Source of the DNA: Zygnema circumcarinatum
Taxonomy: Eukaryota > Streptophyta > Zygnematophyceae > Zygnematales > Zygnemataceae
Direction of reading: 5' to 3'
DNA: 38,686 nucleotides
Assembly: GCA_037447605.1 (NCBI GenBank)
Contig: CM074819.1
Span: 1,505,519-1,544,204 of the forward strand
In this document: positions 1-9,394 of the stretch, piece after piece
Layout of the letters: each line of letters begins with the position of its first letter
Position numbering within the stretch: position 1 is the stretch's first letter
Notes under the pieces: generated by a model
What the model was told of the DNA's origin: nothing
What the model saw: the letters and a program-made list of their open reading frames with translations, nothing else
The model's database searches: none
Made by a program: the position numbers and the translations under genes

Positions 1-879
1 TGGAAGAGGAAGGGAGGGGAGTGGGCAGGGGTGATTTGGTGGAGGGGGAGGAGGATGAGGGGGTTGGGTATGTGAGGGGGGAAAGAGGAAGGGAGGGGAG
101 GGGGTGGGGTGGGGTAAATAAAGAAATGGAGGTAAGGGGGAACGAGAGTAAGGCAGGAGGGAGGGAAGGGAGAGGGTGGGGGGAGAGGTGGAGTGGAGAG
201 GGGGGGAGGGTGGGGAAGGGTGGAGAGGGGAGATGCGGGAACGAGAGGAAGGGAGAAGGGGGGAGGGTGGAGAGGGGAGGTGGAAGGTGAGAGGAGAGGT
301 AAGGTGGAGAAGTTGTGGGTTGGGAACCGGGGAATGAGAGTTGAGGGTGAGGCAGAGAAGAGGGCGAAGGGAATAGGGAACATGGGAAAAAGGAAACATG
401 GGTGGTGGGGAGAAGAGGTGTGTGACGGTGGGAGGGGCAGGGAGGAGGCTACCGAGCGGGGGTTTGGTTGTGGCGGGGAGAGAGTTGTTTGAAGAGGGTT
501 GGTTAGGGATGCGTGGGTAGAGCATATTTCGTGGGGTTAGGAAAGGTTTAAGAGATAGCACGGGGAACAGTGCGGGCATTCGGGAGGATTGAGGAGGGAG
601 AGACCCTGAGGAGTGGGACAGGCAAGGATGGGAGGACTGTATGCTGAGTTAAGGCTGAGGTCTCATGTTTTTTTCAGAAAGGAGTTGCATAGCGGTTCTT
701 GTTGGAAAACTGGACAGTGCATCTTGTCCAGAAAGCTGTTTGCTTGTATCTGAATCAGTGGTTTTTGGCCCTGTATTGGTTTTTCATGATTTAGAAAGTT
801 TAGGATTTGCTGACATTGATATGAGTAAGACAAAGCTTTGTTGAACGTTTAGTATGGGTTTTCTCTGCCTTGATTACAG
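1..879 (+). other. Intron of RPS12 containing a purine-rich tract
   Basis: Positions 1-620 are almost pure G/A on the + strand (GGGGAGGG-type runs with a few T and C). The run of reading frame seen here is Gly/Arg/Glu low complexity and is not a gene. From about 650 the composition becomes ordinary and T-rich ahead of the acceptor at 879. No eS12 exon could be placed here. Confidence 0.7.
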
Positions 880-1374
880 CTCTGCAAAATTGACTCGGAG
901 GGAACTGCTCGGAAGGTTGTCGGCTGCTCCTGCGTGGTGGTGAAGGTGAATTCACAAATTCCTTTACTTTAAGTACAATTTCATTATGAAGTTTTTAAGT
1001 GAGAGGATGGCGTATTCCTTATGAGAGGATGGCGTATTCCTTATGCCCATTGAGCCATCGGTTGGGACTGGATGTGGGGAGGGATAGGTGGGAGGTTCGT
1101 CTTTCTCTTTCCATTTTCTCAATTCCTCCCCTCTCTCCCTCTGCCCTTTGATAGTGGGAGGGAGAGAAAGAGGAGCAGCGTGAGAGAGAGTGAGGAGAGG
1201 ACAGGAGGGAGCGAGGGGCTAAGTGAGGAAGGATAAGCTAGTGTGACGATTATTATTTTGACTCATTGGATCTTTTTTTTTCCCTTCCGCTTTTGCTGTT
1301 CTGTCCTCGTGCAGGATTACGGTGAAGAGACGGAGGCCCTGAACGTGCTTAATCAGTACTTGAAGTCAAAGTAG
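880..1374 (+). CDS. RPS12: 40S ribosomal protein eS12 (RPS12), last two coding exons
   Basis: Two exons encode the C-terminal 41 residues of small-subunit ribosomal protein eS12, a component of the 40S head. Exon 880-945 encodes LCKIDSEG followed by KVVGCSCVVVK, the family's signature C-terminal segment. Exon 1315-1374 begins DYGEETEAL and ends at TAG 1372-1374. Both borders are canonical (ttacag|CTC, AAG|GTGAAT, gtgcag|GAT) and in phase 0. The residues before LCKID in eS12 (ending GEW-x-G) are not found in 1-879, so the earlier exons lie upstream of the window behind an intron of at least 879 bp. The gene is convergent with the membrane-protein gene at 1698-2867. Recognition rests on the exact KVVGCSC core and the correct distance to the stop; paralogues of eS12 with this motif are not known to me. 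Confidence 0.93.
1001..1044 (+). repeat. Perfect 22-bp tandem duplication in RPS12 intron
   Basis: A 22-bp unit starting gagaggatggcg and ending ccttat occurs twice head to tail at 1001-1022 and 1023-1044 without a mismatch, inside the last intron of RPS12. It looks like a recent slippage or end-joining duplication. Confidence 0.9.
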
Positions 1375-1643
1375 AGCCAATTTTGTGCAAATATCCCTGT
1401 TCGCACTTGAGTCAAAGTCGGCTTTTAAATTGGTTTCTGTAACGATGAACAGCCTTTGAAGTTAAAGCACACGAAGCACGCCTCCGTTCATTCTATTCCT
1501 TTTGCTTTCCTTTTTTGTTGATGGGTTCATCCCCTTCTTTTTGGGAAGCTTATGAAACTCGATGCATACATATTAAATCCAAGGAAAAAAAACTCCAAGC
1601 GGGGCCATCCGAAAACATTAAATGTGAATTATGCGAAAAGGTA

Positions 1644-1657
1644 AATAAAGATTTATT
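1644..1657. promoter_or_regulatory. Shared bidirectional poly(A) signal between convergent genes
   Basis: The sequence aataaagatttatt reads AATAAA on the + strand (1644-1649) and AATAAA on the - strand (1652-1657). It lies 270 bp after the RPS12 stop and about 40 bp after the stop of the - strand membrane-protein gene. One near-palindrome can therefore serve both converging transcripts. The motif is seen directly; its use as a poly(A) signal is inferred. Confidence 0.6.
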
Positions 1658-1697
1658 CACAGGAGGCACGTGATAAGTTCCTACCCAGCTTACCCCC

Positions 1698-2867
1698 TCA
1701 AAGCTGGTGGTAAAGCTCCAACAAAGATGGCACAAGCCTCCCAGAGAACTGGTGGCTCAGTTCTGTCATAGACTCTTCACTGAACTGCTTCCACATGTCC
1801 TGCCGTTCAGCCAACGGCAACTGCTCTTCCATGGTTCCGTTTTTTAGGTTTACCCACACCATCTTTTTGCCTGTATGGTACACCCAAATGTTCACAAGTC
1901 TCTCCATAATGAAGCACCAGCACAAGCTTGCATCGTGCGAGCCCTTCTTTTTAAAAGACAAAGGGCACCTATCTACGTCGTCGTGAAGATTAAAACTCGC
2001 CTCCAGAACAACAAAAAACATGCGTGCAAAGGACATGAATTTTTCGAAAGTGTCTCTGTGCATGGCCCAGTAGGAACAGAGGGAGTAGCCCCGCGCATTG
2101 GGAGGGAGAGGAGGAAGCTCAAATGGGTCGTCCTCTCTCACAACAATCTCCTCTTGATTCAGAACTTCGCTCGTCAAAAACAGTCGATTGAAGGCCACAG
2201 AGAACACCTGCTTGCAAGTGTGGTGGATGCTCTGACAAGACTCATACATATCCGTTGTATTCCATGTCGCCCAATAGTAAAAAACGTCCTTGTCGACCAT
2301 CTTGGAAGCCTCCACCCGTTGTAAATGAGAAACAAAAGTTTTCAGAGCCTTTGAAGATAGAGCCAACTTCTTCCTCCACGCCTTCCAGCTTTGGAATCCC
2401 ACCCATGGAACTGCCTTTTGAAGCTCAGACAAATGCTGAGAAACTGCAAACATGGCTCCGTATTCGCATAGCTGCTTTTGATAGACGGAGTCAAGCAAGA
2501 GAGGGAGGAGAGCAGGCGCACTCAGATCCTTTGAATTGGGTCGAGTAAGACCAGGATTGACGCACATCCCGTGATAAGGAGGGCTGTTATGAAGAATCTT
2601 CCACGCAGCCTTGTTATAATAGAGCTCATACAGAGTAAAAACTTCCGTCGTTGAAGGCAGAGCTTGAAGCTTTGAACTCTCCCAAAGGTTGATTTCCGAA
2701 ATGCTGAGTTGTTCGGTCAAGCCCAGTGCCAACACCACTGTGACAACAACCCCTAAAACGATATAGGCAATGCGACTTCTAAAGGATATGTGAAATAATG
2801 AAGGAGCGATGGTGTAAAGTAGGGCTCCGAAGCCGCCCGAGCGACCGGGACTCTCCCCCCCCCCCAT
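1698..2867 (-). CDS. Hypothetical type II membrane protein, 389 aa, single exon
   Basis: An uninterrupted frame of 389 codons begins at ATG 2867-2865 and reads without low-complexity sequence after the first dozen Gly/Ser-rich residues. Residues 1-33 are basic/neutral, residues about 34-51 form one strong hydrophobic segment (IAYIVLGVVVTVVLALGL), and the remaining 340 residues are soluble, with two N-glycosylation sequons (N203-TT, N343-GT) and scattered cysteines. This is the layout of a signal-anchor type II protein of the secretory pathway, such as many Golgi enzymes, but I recognise no catalytic motif or family. The residue mix, rich in Trp/Tyr/Phe, argues for a real folded protein. A poly(A)-like AATAAA lies about 40 bp downstream. 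It is convergent with RPS12. Lack of introns is unusual for this window. Confidence 0.65.
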   Translation of the reverse strand: MGGGESPGRSGGFGALLYTIAPSLFHISFRSRIAYIVLGVVVTVVLALGLTEQLSISEINLWESSKLQALPSTTEVFTLYELYYNKAAWKILHNSPPYHGMCVNPGLTRPNSKDLSAPALLPLLLDSVYQKQLCEYGAMFAVSQHLSELQKAVPWVGFQSWKAWRKKLALSSKALKTFVSHLQRVEASKMVDKDVFYYWATWNTTDMYESCQSIHHTCKQVFSVAFNRLFLTSEVLNQEEIVVREDDPFELPPLPPNARGYSLCSYWAMHRDTFEKFMSFARMFFVVLEASFNLHDDVDRCPLSFKKKGSHDASLCWCFIMERLVNIWVYHTGKKMVWVNLKNGTMEEQLPLAERQDMWKQFSEESMTELSHQFSGRLVPSLLELYHQL

Positions 2868-4183
2868 TTTCTCTTCCCTGCATACAGTTTCAAAGGTTTA
2901 TAGAGCCTCAAAATGGTTAAAAAAACTGCTTTTGCTGTCTCTGTACTTAAAAAGGGTTTCCATCCCTCCCTCCTCTCTCTCTCTGCAGAAAGGAAATGCA
3001 TGCATGGGTTCGAGTCTGGCTCTCAAGCAAAACACTGAGAGGAATGTATAACCCTAAAAAAACCAATGATACCCAAGAAGCCTACAAATCATGACATCCT
3101 GCAACGCAGAAAGTCTGTTTATTTTAACTAAACAAAGAGTCTCTAAGACGATCTTACAAAACCCAACGACCCCAAATGCATAGAAACCCATCCATCCAGT
3201 TATTGCTCCCAGACAGAACGAGCCCTACAACCCCACCTCACCCTCCCTCCCCTCAACCCAACCCCCCCCCCCTCCCCTTCAAAGCTTCCTCTCCAGTTCT
3301 AAGAGAAGCGGAGAAGCTCCTTCCTTCCCCCCGCCATGGCTTCCAGGGTTTTGGGTTTTAGGGAGAGGGGCTCACCGCACTGCCGGCGAGGAGGCAAATT
3401 CTAAGCCGCCATAGCCAGCTCTTGCTTGAAAAACCTGGTTTCCTGGTTTGAGCGTCTGCCGGTTTCTGGTTTTTGGACGGCAAGGACCTTCGAACCTTCT
3501 CCCTCTGGCGGTGGCGTCCTGCCACGTGGACCAGTAACGATTCGCCACGTGATAAAATTTGAAAACGGACCATTCATAGCCTGCCATATATGCCAACGGG
3601 GCAGATTTTTTGGTTGAGCATGGAACCTGGAGCCGCCCTGGCCAGATCCCAACAGGCGGATGGCCCTGCGGCCAATCAGGAGCCACCGACTACCGCCGGG
3701 AGGCTGCCTGCCGTCGGTTACCTCGCAAGTGCGACAAGAAAATCTTTTGTCGTTTATGTGGACATGGAAATATTGCCATATCGCCAGTGTATTGGCACTG
3801 ACCGACATGACTTGCCGGTTGCTCGAGCGGAGAGTGGAGCCGTACGGTAGGGTTCTGCCGGCAAATTCTGTCGGTCGGAGACGATACGTCGGCGATATAC
3901 CGATATTTCGGCTTCCAATCGCAAACAACAAACTATTGCTCTGTTTCACAGGCCGTACAGACTGTTTCAGCTGGTCGCCCGAGGCGTGTCGGTGGCCTCT
4001 GATTGGCTGAAAACGATCTTGCTGACGTATGCAATGTGGGAATAACGCTTTTCCTCCGTGCCGCAAATGAAGGTCCATAAAGTAAAACACCTTTGCTTAA
4101 GACATGATCATTACTTTGTGAGCGGCCGACGGCGATACCGGTATGCGGTATCGTCCGTTTGTTTAACTTTATAGGGCCCCTTA
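2868..4183. other. Intergenic region, no supported gene
   Basis: This region has normal composition with a C-rich patch at 3235-3290. Short frames are open on both strands at 3370-4090, but they overlap each other in four frames and match nothing, so none is called. Two CACGTG G-boxes at about 3522 and 3546 and an 8-bp perfect hairpin (CGATACCG, 5-nt loop, CGGTATCG, 4133-4153) are visible. It probably contains the 5' region of the membrane-protein gene. Confidence 0.5.
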
Positions 4184-4310
4184 CGTGGTGGCCGCCCATT
4201 GGCTCCTTTGTCCGTACTACGCTGGAGACGTCAGTGTGACATATGTCACGTCACGTTGCGCCATAGCACGTCATGTCACCTCATGTCGTGTCACGTCACG
4301 TCAAAGCCCT
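4184..4310. promoter_or_regulatory. Cluster of ACGTCA/TGACGTGA-type bZIP sites with one ERSE-I-like element
   Basis: CGTG-N10-ATTGG at 4184-4202 is the reverse complement of CCAAT-N10-CACG, the plant ER-stress element I. Downstream, 4225-4310 contains about seven ACGTCA or CACGTC cores, several reading TGACGTGA on the - strand. These are bZIP-type binding cores by established consensus. Which gene they serve is unclear: the nearest - strand start is 1.3 kb away at 2867, and a transposon sits immediately on the other side. Confidence 0.4.
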
Positions 4311-4335
4311 CTGAAGGTGTTGGGGTTGTTACAAG

Positions 4336-4711
4336 TAGGGATGGCCCGCGTTATAAATTCCGAATATATTATATAATTTACAACGGGTTTAAAATTAGTA
4401 ATATATTACAAACTAAAACACTTTATTACATATATTATAACCACTCGTTTTCAACAATTATCGACCGTACGACCGTATTCGTACGGTCATACGGTCGTAC
4501 CATACCAAAATTAGGTCGTTTTGGCGTTGGCGTTGCGAAATGCGTCCGTCTGGTTCACCGGTGCACCTGCCGTATAATCTCGTACAGTCGTACGACCGTA
4601 CGACCGTATATGTTGTAAAGGCGTTGTAAATTAATATATATCAGCCGTTATCTATTCGTCACAGTTTTATAATATAATATATAATATATAATCGTGACTA
4701 ATCCATCCCTA
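4336..4711. mobile_element. hAT-type MITE with 8-bp target-site duplication
   Basis: The element is 376 bp. It starts TAGGGATGG (4336-4344) and ends CCATCCCTA (4703-4711), a perfect 9-bp terminal inverted repeat. The identical 8-bp sequence gttacaag flanks it on both sides (4328-4335 and 4712-4719). TAGGG-type termini with 8-bp duplications are diagnostic of the hAT superfamily. The interior is AT-rich, has no coding capacity, and carries subterminal inverted copies of CGTACGACCGTA (4461-4500, 4581-4610) of the kind hAT transposases bind. It is therefore a non-autonomous, apparently intact copy. Confidence 0.9.
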
Positions 4712-4804
4712 GTTACAAGAAGTTGTTCTCGAGCACGTGCGCACATGCACGCACATGCAGGCGGGCGGCGCTGCTCGCCACAAAGCGAAGCCTGGCTGAT
4801 GGTG

Positions 4805-4855
<51 letters not shown>

Positions 4856-5578
4856 CGCCCGCCCGCAAGGAGCGCGCCTACGCGTCCCAATACTATACAG
4901 CCGGCGATCCATGGCCGCTGGGATTGTGGGCTGCCTCGCCGCCCGGTTGGATGCCCGCCTCCCTCCCTCCCTCCCTCCGCCCGCAAGTAAACGCGCCCAC
5001 CGCCCCTCCGAGAAAGCTTTGGCTTCTCTACGGAAGCCCTCGTCCGATTATGCTCACATGGGGGGGAGGGAAGGGAGTGAGAGGGGGAAAAAGGGAGAGA
5101 GAGAGTGAGAGAGGGAGGGGGAGAGGGAGAGGGAGTCTATCGACGATGCCTTCCTATGTCCTTCCAACGCCGCCAATCATTCCATTCTCCTTCGACGCGC
5201 GCAGTTGTTCCGTGGGGCGGCCCCACATTGGCGATCTTCGGGGGTGCTCTTAGAGGGGTGTTGTTGTTAGGCCTCGAAGCAAGGTTCCCTCATACCCATT
5301 CTTTTGTCCATGGCTCATTTTTGACCGGCTCACATTGGTTCTACAAATTTTCTTTGTCCATGTGCTTTTGATGGCATCGCCATAGTGGGATCAGTGGCAA
5401 TTCATTCGTCTTCTTTATGAGGAAACACCAAGGTCTCAGTGAAAACAGGGCAGCAAGAAAAGGGCAGGAGAAGGAAGGCAGAAGTAAGAAAGGAGGTAAA
5501 GGAGAGGAAAATAGGAGGTGGGGGAGAGAGGGAGAGGGAGTGGGCGAGGGATTCAACCATCCTCTTCTTTTCAAAGCA
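4712..5578. other. Intergenic region with CT microsatellite and GC-rich block
   Basis: A (CT)n run of about 45 bp spans 4809-4853. It is followed by GC-rich sequence with CCGCCCG and CCTCCCT repeats (4855-4990) and a GA-rich patch (5060-5140). No gene is supported. The 3' untranslated end of XRCC1 should lie in 5400-5578 on the - strand. A copy of a dispersed repeat lies at 5353-5392. Confidence 0.6.
5353..5392 (+). repeat. Dispersed repeat family, copy 1
   Basis: The core reads tttgtccatg, then about 10 nt, then gatggcatcgccat and a short tail. Related copies are at 16078-16120 (+), 21733-21769 (-) and 26152-26191 (-). The full element boundaries are not visible. Confidence 0.55.
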
Positions 5579-8500
5579 TCACCGTCTCCTGCCTCCAACC
5601 TTTCTCTCTATTCTCGTCTTGGCTGCAAGGATGGCCTCCTCCTCAAGCTCCTCCGTTTCATAGCCCTCACTCTCCTTACCGCTCTCTCTCCCCTCCCGTC
5701 CCTCACTCTCTCCTTTCAAACCCCCCTCTCCCTCTCCCTCCACACTACCACCGTCCTCCTCTCCTTCCAACAACTCCGTTTCAGCATCACTCTCTACACC
5801 CCCCTCCCTCCCATCTCCCTCTACCCCACTCCCCTTCAAATTTCCTTCATCCTTTTGTGAGAATCTTTCAAGCAGCCCCTCGTATATAGAACTCAGCCTG
5901 CTTAATTCTTTGAGAATCTCTTCAGATCCCCATTTTTTCCCCGCTCCATTTTTCTTCCCTTCCACTTCCGCCAATCTCTTCACGGCTTCCGGCACAACTG
6001 GCCACTCCTCAAAGACAGTCGAAATTTTCTATTCCGAACCACATGAACGGAAACGGGCAGCATATTATTAACAAGAATAAAAAACAAAAACGGATGAAAA
6101 TAAAGGGAAACCCACAGATAGTTTAGGTCAAATGCTGTGCTACAGTATGCGATGGGCTAAAGGTGATTGTTTTTTTTCCAAAAGACCCAAAAAAGCAAAT
6201 GGGAAGTGGAGGTAAGGGTGCCCACCCTTTTCTTCCGAAGCAGTTCGACGGCGATCTGAAAGCACGCGAGAACACCGCGTGCAGCTACGCTCTTCATTTC
6301 GCTCTCTTTTGGCTGAGAAGGAGCGAACAGCAAACGGGTCAGAACGTACAGCTCGTAGAGCTCTCTCTCACACACACCCAGATTGGGGGAGGGGGAGGGG
6401 GAGGGGAGGGGGAGGGGGAGGGGAGGGGGAGGGGGAGGGGGAGGGGGAGGGGAGGGAGGGGGAGGGGGAGGGGGAGGGAGGGGGAGGGGGAGGGGGAGGG
6501 GGAGGGGAGGGGGAGGGGGAGGGGGAGGGGGAGGGGGAGGGGGAGGGAGGGGGAGGGGGAGGGGGAGGGGAGGGGGAGGGGGAGGGGGGAGGGGGAGGGG
6601 GAGGGGGAGGGGGAGGGGGAGGGAGGGGGAGGGGGAGGGAGGGGAGAGGGAGGGGGAGGGAGGGGGAGGGAGGGAGGGAGGGGGAGGGGAGGGGGAGGGG
6701 GAGGGGGAGGGGGAGGGAGGGAGGGAGGGAGGGAGGGGGAGGGAGGGAGGGAGGGAGGGAGGGGGAGGGAGGGAGGGGGAGGGGAGGGAGGAGGGAGGGA
6801 GGGAGGGAGGGAGGGGAGGGGGAGGGGAGGGAGGGGAGGGAGGGGGAGGGGGAGGGGGAGGGAGGGAGGGGGAGGGAGGGGAGGGGGAGGGAGGGAGGGG
6901 GAGGGGGAGGGGGAGGGGGAGGGGGAGGGAGGGGGAGGGAGGGAGGGGGAGGGAGGGGGAGGGGGAGAGAGGGAGGGAGGGAGGGAGGGGGAGGGAGGGA
7001 GGGGGAGGGGGAGGGAGGGAGGGAGGGAGGGGGAGGGAGAGGGAGGGAGGGAGGAGGGGGAGGGGGAGGGGAGGGAGAGGGGGAGGGAGGGAGGGAGGGA
7101 GGGAGGGGGAGGGAGGGGAGGGGGAGGGAGGGGGAGGGGGAGGGGGAGGGAGGGAGGGAGGGAGAGGGAGGGGGAGGGGGAGGGAGGGGGAGGGGGAGGG
7201 GGAGGGAGGGGGGGAGGGAGGGAGGGAGGGAGGGGGAGGGGGAGGGGGAGGGGGAGGGGAGGGAGGGAGGGAGGGAGGGAGGGAGGGGGAGGGGGAGGGA
7301 GGGGGAGGGAGGGAGGGAGGGGAGGGAGGGGGAGGGAGGGGAGGGGGAGGGAGGGAGGGGGAGGGGGAGGGGGAGGGAGGGGGAGGGGGAGGGAGGGGGA
7401 GGGAGGGGGAGGGGAGAGGGGGGGAGGGAGGGGGAGGGGGAGGGGGAGGGGGAGGGGGAGGGGGAGGGGGAGGGGGAGGGGGAGGGGGAGGGGGAGGGGG
7501 AGGGGGAGGGGAGGGAGGGGGAGGGGGAGGGGGAGGGGGAGGGGAGGGAGGGAGGGGGGAGGGGGAGGGGGAGGGGGAGGGAGGGGGAGGGAGGGGGAGG
7601 GAGGGGAGGGAGGGGGAGGGAGGGGAGGGAGAGGGAGGGAGGGAGGGGGAGGGGGAGGGGAGGGAGGGGGAGGGGGAGGGGGAGGGGGAGGGAGGGAGGG
7701 AGGGGGAGGGAGGAGGGAGGGAGGGAGGGAGGGGAGGGAGGGAGGGAGCGAGGAGTGGAGGGAGTAGCGGGAAGGAGAGGGGAGGAGGGGGCCAGAGAGA
7801 GAGAGGGTCTGTGAAAGAGAGAGCAGGAGAGAGAGAGAGTTTCTCCAGCAAACTTCCCGGGTTCCATACACATACTAGTGTCAAAGTTCTTCTAGCTTTT
7901 TATTTTTTTGTTTATTGATGTCCAAAATCAAAATGTGAGTGAACGTAATGTCACCTTCTCTTCCTGCTGTCGTAAGTAATCTTCCGTTGCCGCCAGATCG
8001 ACGTGTACCCAATTCGCCACGTCTGCATCACTTCCGATCTGATATTCATTCAGCGTCTCTCCTTTCTCTCCCTCTCTCTCTCCCTTTTCCTCTCCCTCCC
8101 TTACTTCCTCTCCTTTTCTTTTCACGGCCCCCCTGACTGAGCGACCTTCTTTCTTCCTTCCCTCCCTCCCTCCCTCTCTCCCGCCCCCTCTCACCCCCTC
8201 CCTCTCTCTCCTATCCCCCCTGCCCGCAATTGTCCGCCGCCAGGGCCGGCCAACGTGCCACGTGTACGGATCGATCGACACTGGTTGGCGTTCCTTATAA
8301 CATTTCTCCACCCATTCCTGTAAAAAATAAGAATGAAGAAAAAAAATAAATGACATATGAAAACTAGAGCTTAGTCCTATACATGATCTTCGGAGCTCCT
8401 AGAAGCTTCTTTTCTGAATCTACATAAGCGTCCTGCTAATGATTTTTTGAGGCTTTAAGGTGTTCATGTCTGTTCGGAATATGAAATTTCCTTTTTAACT

Positions 8501-9089
8501 CCTCCTTTACGGTTACAAGATTTACCGTCGACTGAGCAGTTAACGTTCAACAAACCCATCATCGAATCTTCTGCTTTACCTTTCCTCCAAATTGCATTAA
8601 ACCTGTCACTTTAATTCTTTTGCAGACTGTACTCACTTTGTTCACGATCGTCCCTCCGTCATTTTTTACTTCTCGAAACTTGGGAGTGTTGGGGAAGGCG
8701 CAGACCAAAAGGGTGCAGTCGGGGCCCCATGCAGGCCGGTACTCGCCTCCCATCTCCGCCGCCATGCTCCTCAGAGAGGCTCTCTCGGGGTTTTCAATTC
8801 CGGAAATTACAAATATGACCCCATCCTGGAAATTGGGTTTGTGGGTTTTTAAGAGCAGCAGCGAAGGAAGAGAAGAGAAGCAATTTCAAGGTTTTTTTTT
8901 TTTTTTTTTTTCATTTTTACGTTTTCTTATTCTGAAAGTGGAGACTGGCGCTTTCCTAGGGAATTCCAAATGCGGGAAAGAAGCCAGTATCTGCATCAGA
9001 CGGAAAGAAATTAGACCAATTATGAAATGAAGGGCAGAAATTTCGCTCACCATCAGCTTAGAAAAGCGAGTGTCATCATCATCGTTCAT
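5579..9089 (-). CDS. XRCC1: XRCC1, plant-type single-BRCT DNA-repair scaffold protein, complete, 5 exons
   Basis: XRCC1 is the nuclear scaffold for base-excision and single-strand-break repair. Exons in order: 9051-9089 (13 codons from ATG 9089, in-frame TGA upstream), 8637-8825, 7955-8317, 6226-6312 and 5579-6028; all junctions are GT/AG and phase 0, giving 375 aa (Arabidopsis is about 350). Residues 14-105 are the BRCT domain: [37 protein letters not shown] and EWVEKCY with the conserved Trp78. The plant-conserved tail follows in the right order: [39 protein letters not shown], then [15 protein letters not shown] near the C-terminus, which ends at TGA in exon 5. Two linkers are low complexity, Arg/Glu/Gly-rich (residues about 100-165) and Glu/Gly-rich (about 275-345). 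No N-terminal ligase-type second BRCT exists, as in plants. The donor after 7955 is GTGACA and after 6226 is GTGGGC, both weak. Confidence 0.92.
6385..7748 (-). repeat. 1.36-kb GGGGA/GGGA array in XRCC1 intron 3
   Basis: The + strand is an uninterrupted mix of GGGGGA and GGGA units, with only rare GAGAGG variants and no T or C until the flanks. It fills most of the intron between XRCC1 exons 3 (ends 7955) and 4 (starts 6312), so the transcript carries a continuous CCCT-type pyrimidine tract. All six frames are open because of composition only; the 500-575 aa Gly/Arg/Glu or Pro/Leu/Ser frames are not genes. The G-rich template strand is dense in potential G-quadruplex runs. Confidence 0.95.
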
Positions 9090-9394
9090 TTTTCCGCCCC
9101 AATTTCAAAGCGCTCAAATTCCCTCCGGTTTGCATTCATTCCACCGCGAGGAGTGAGTGCGTGCGTCGTACGGACAACAGATTGTCTATCGACCAAGCTA
9201 TAACAAAAATCGGATCAGTTATCGTAGAGGAGAGGAGAGGAGAGGAGAGGAGAGAGGTACATAGTACTTGTGTTACTTCTGCTTGTAGTTGGTGCTACAC
9301 GTATATTCTACATTACAGGAATTTCGAGAGCGACGGATGCATGCATGTAAGGACGACTCCTTCCGGACATATCCAGATGTGGCGACCATGGGAT
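9090..9394. other. 5' flank of XRCC1
   Basis: This is upstream sequence of the - strand XRCC1 gene. It contains a (GGAGA)n run at 9229-9255 and no supported gene. It ends where the 12-bp satellite begins. Confidence 0.5.

Noticed and set aside
664-890. Possible upstream RPS12 exon after ttttttcag at about 677
   Set aside because: No reading frame there matches the eS12 segment that should precede LCKID; translation in all frames is unlike the family.
3005-3020. ggttcgagtctggc, similar to a tRNA T-arm
   Set aside because: No acceptor stem, anticodon arm or D-arm can be built around it. Other TTCGAAT/TTCAAAT words near 16618 and 26601 fail in the same way.
3401-4090. 229-codon - strand frame
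   Set aside because: No ATG at its start, overlaps several equally open + strand frames, no recognisable motif or splice sites. Probably chance in stop-poor DNA.
6157-7918. Long frames of 500-575 codons on both strands (Gly/Arg/Glu or Pro/Ser/Leu)
   Set aside because: They exist because the DNA has no T or A-containing stop words in the GGGGA repeat. The region is an intron of XRCC1; only the - strand segment 6226-6312 is an exon.
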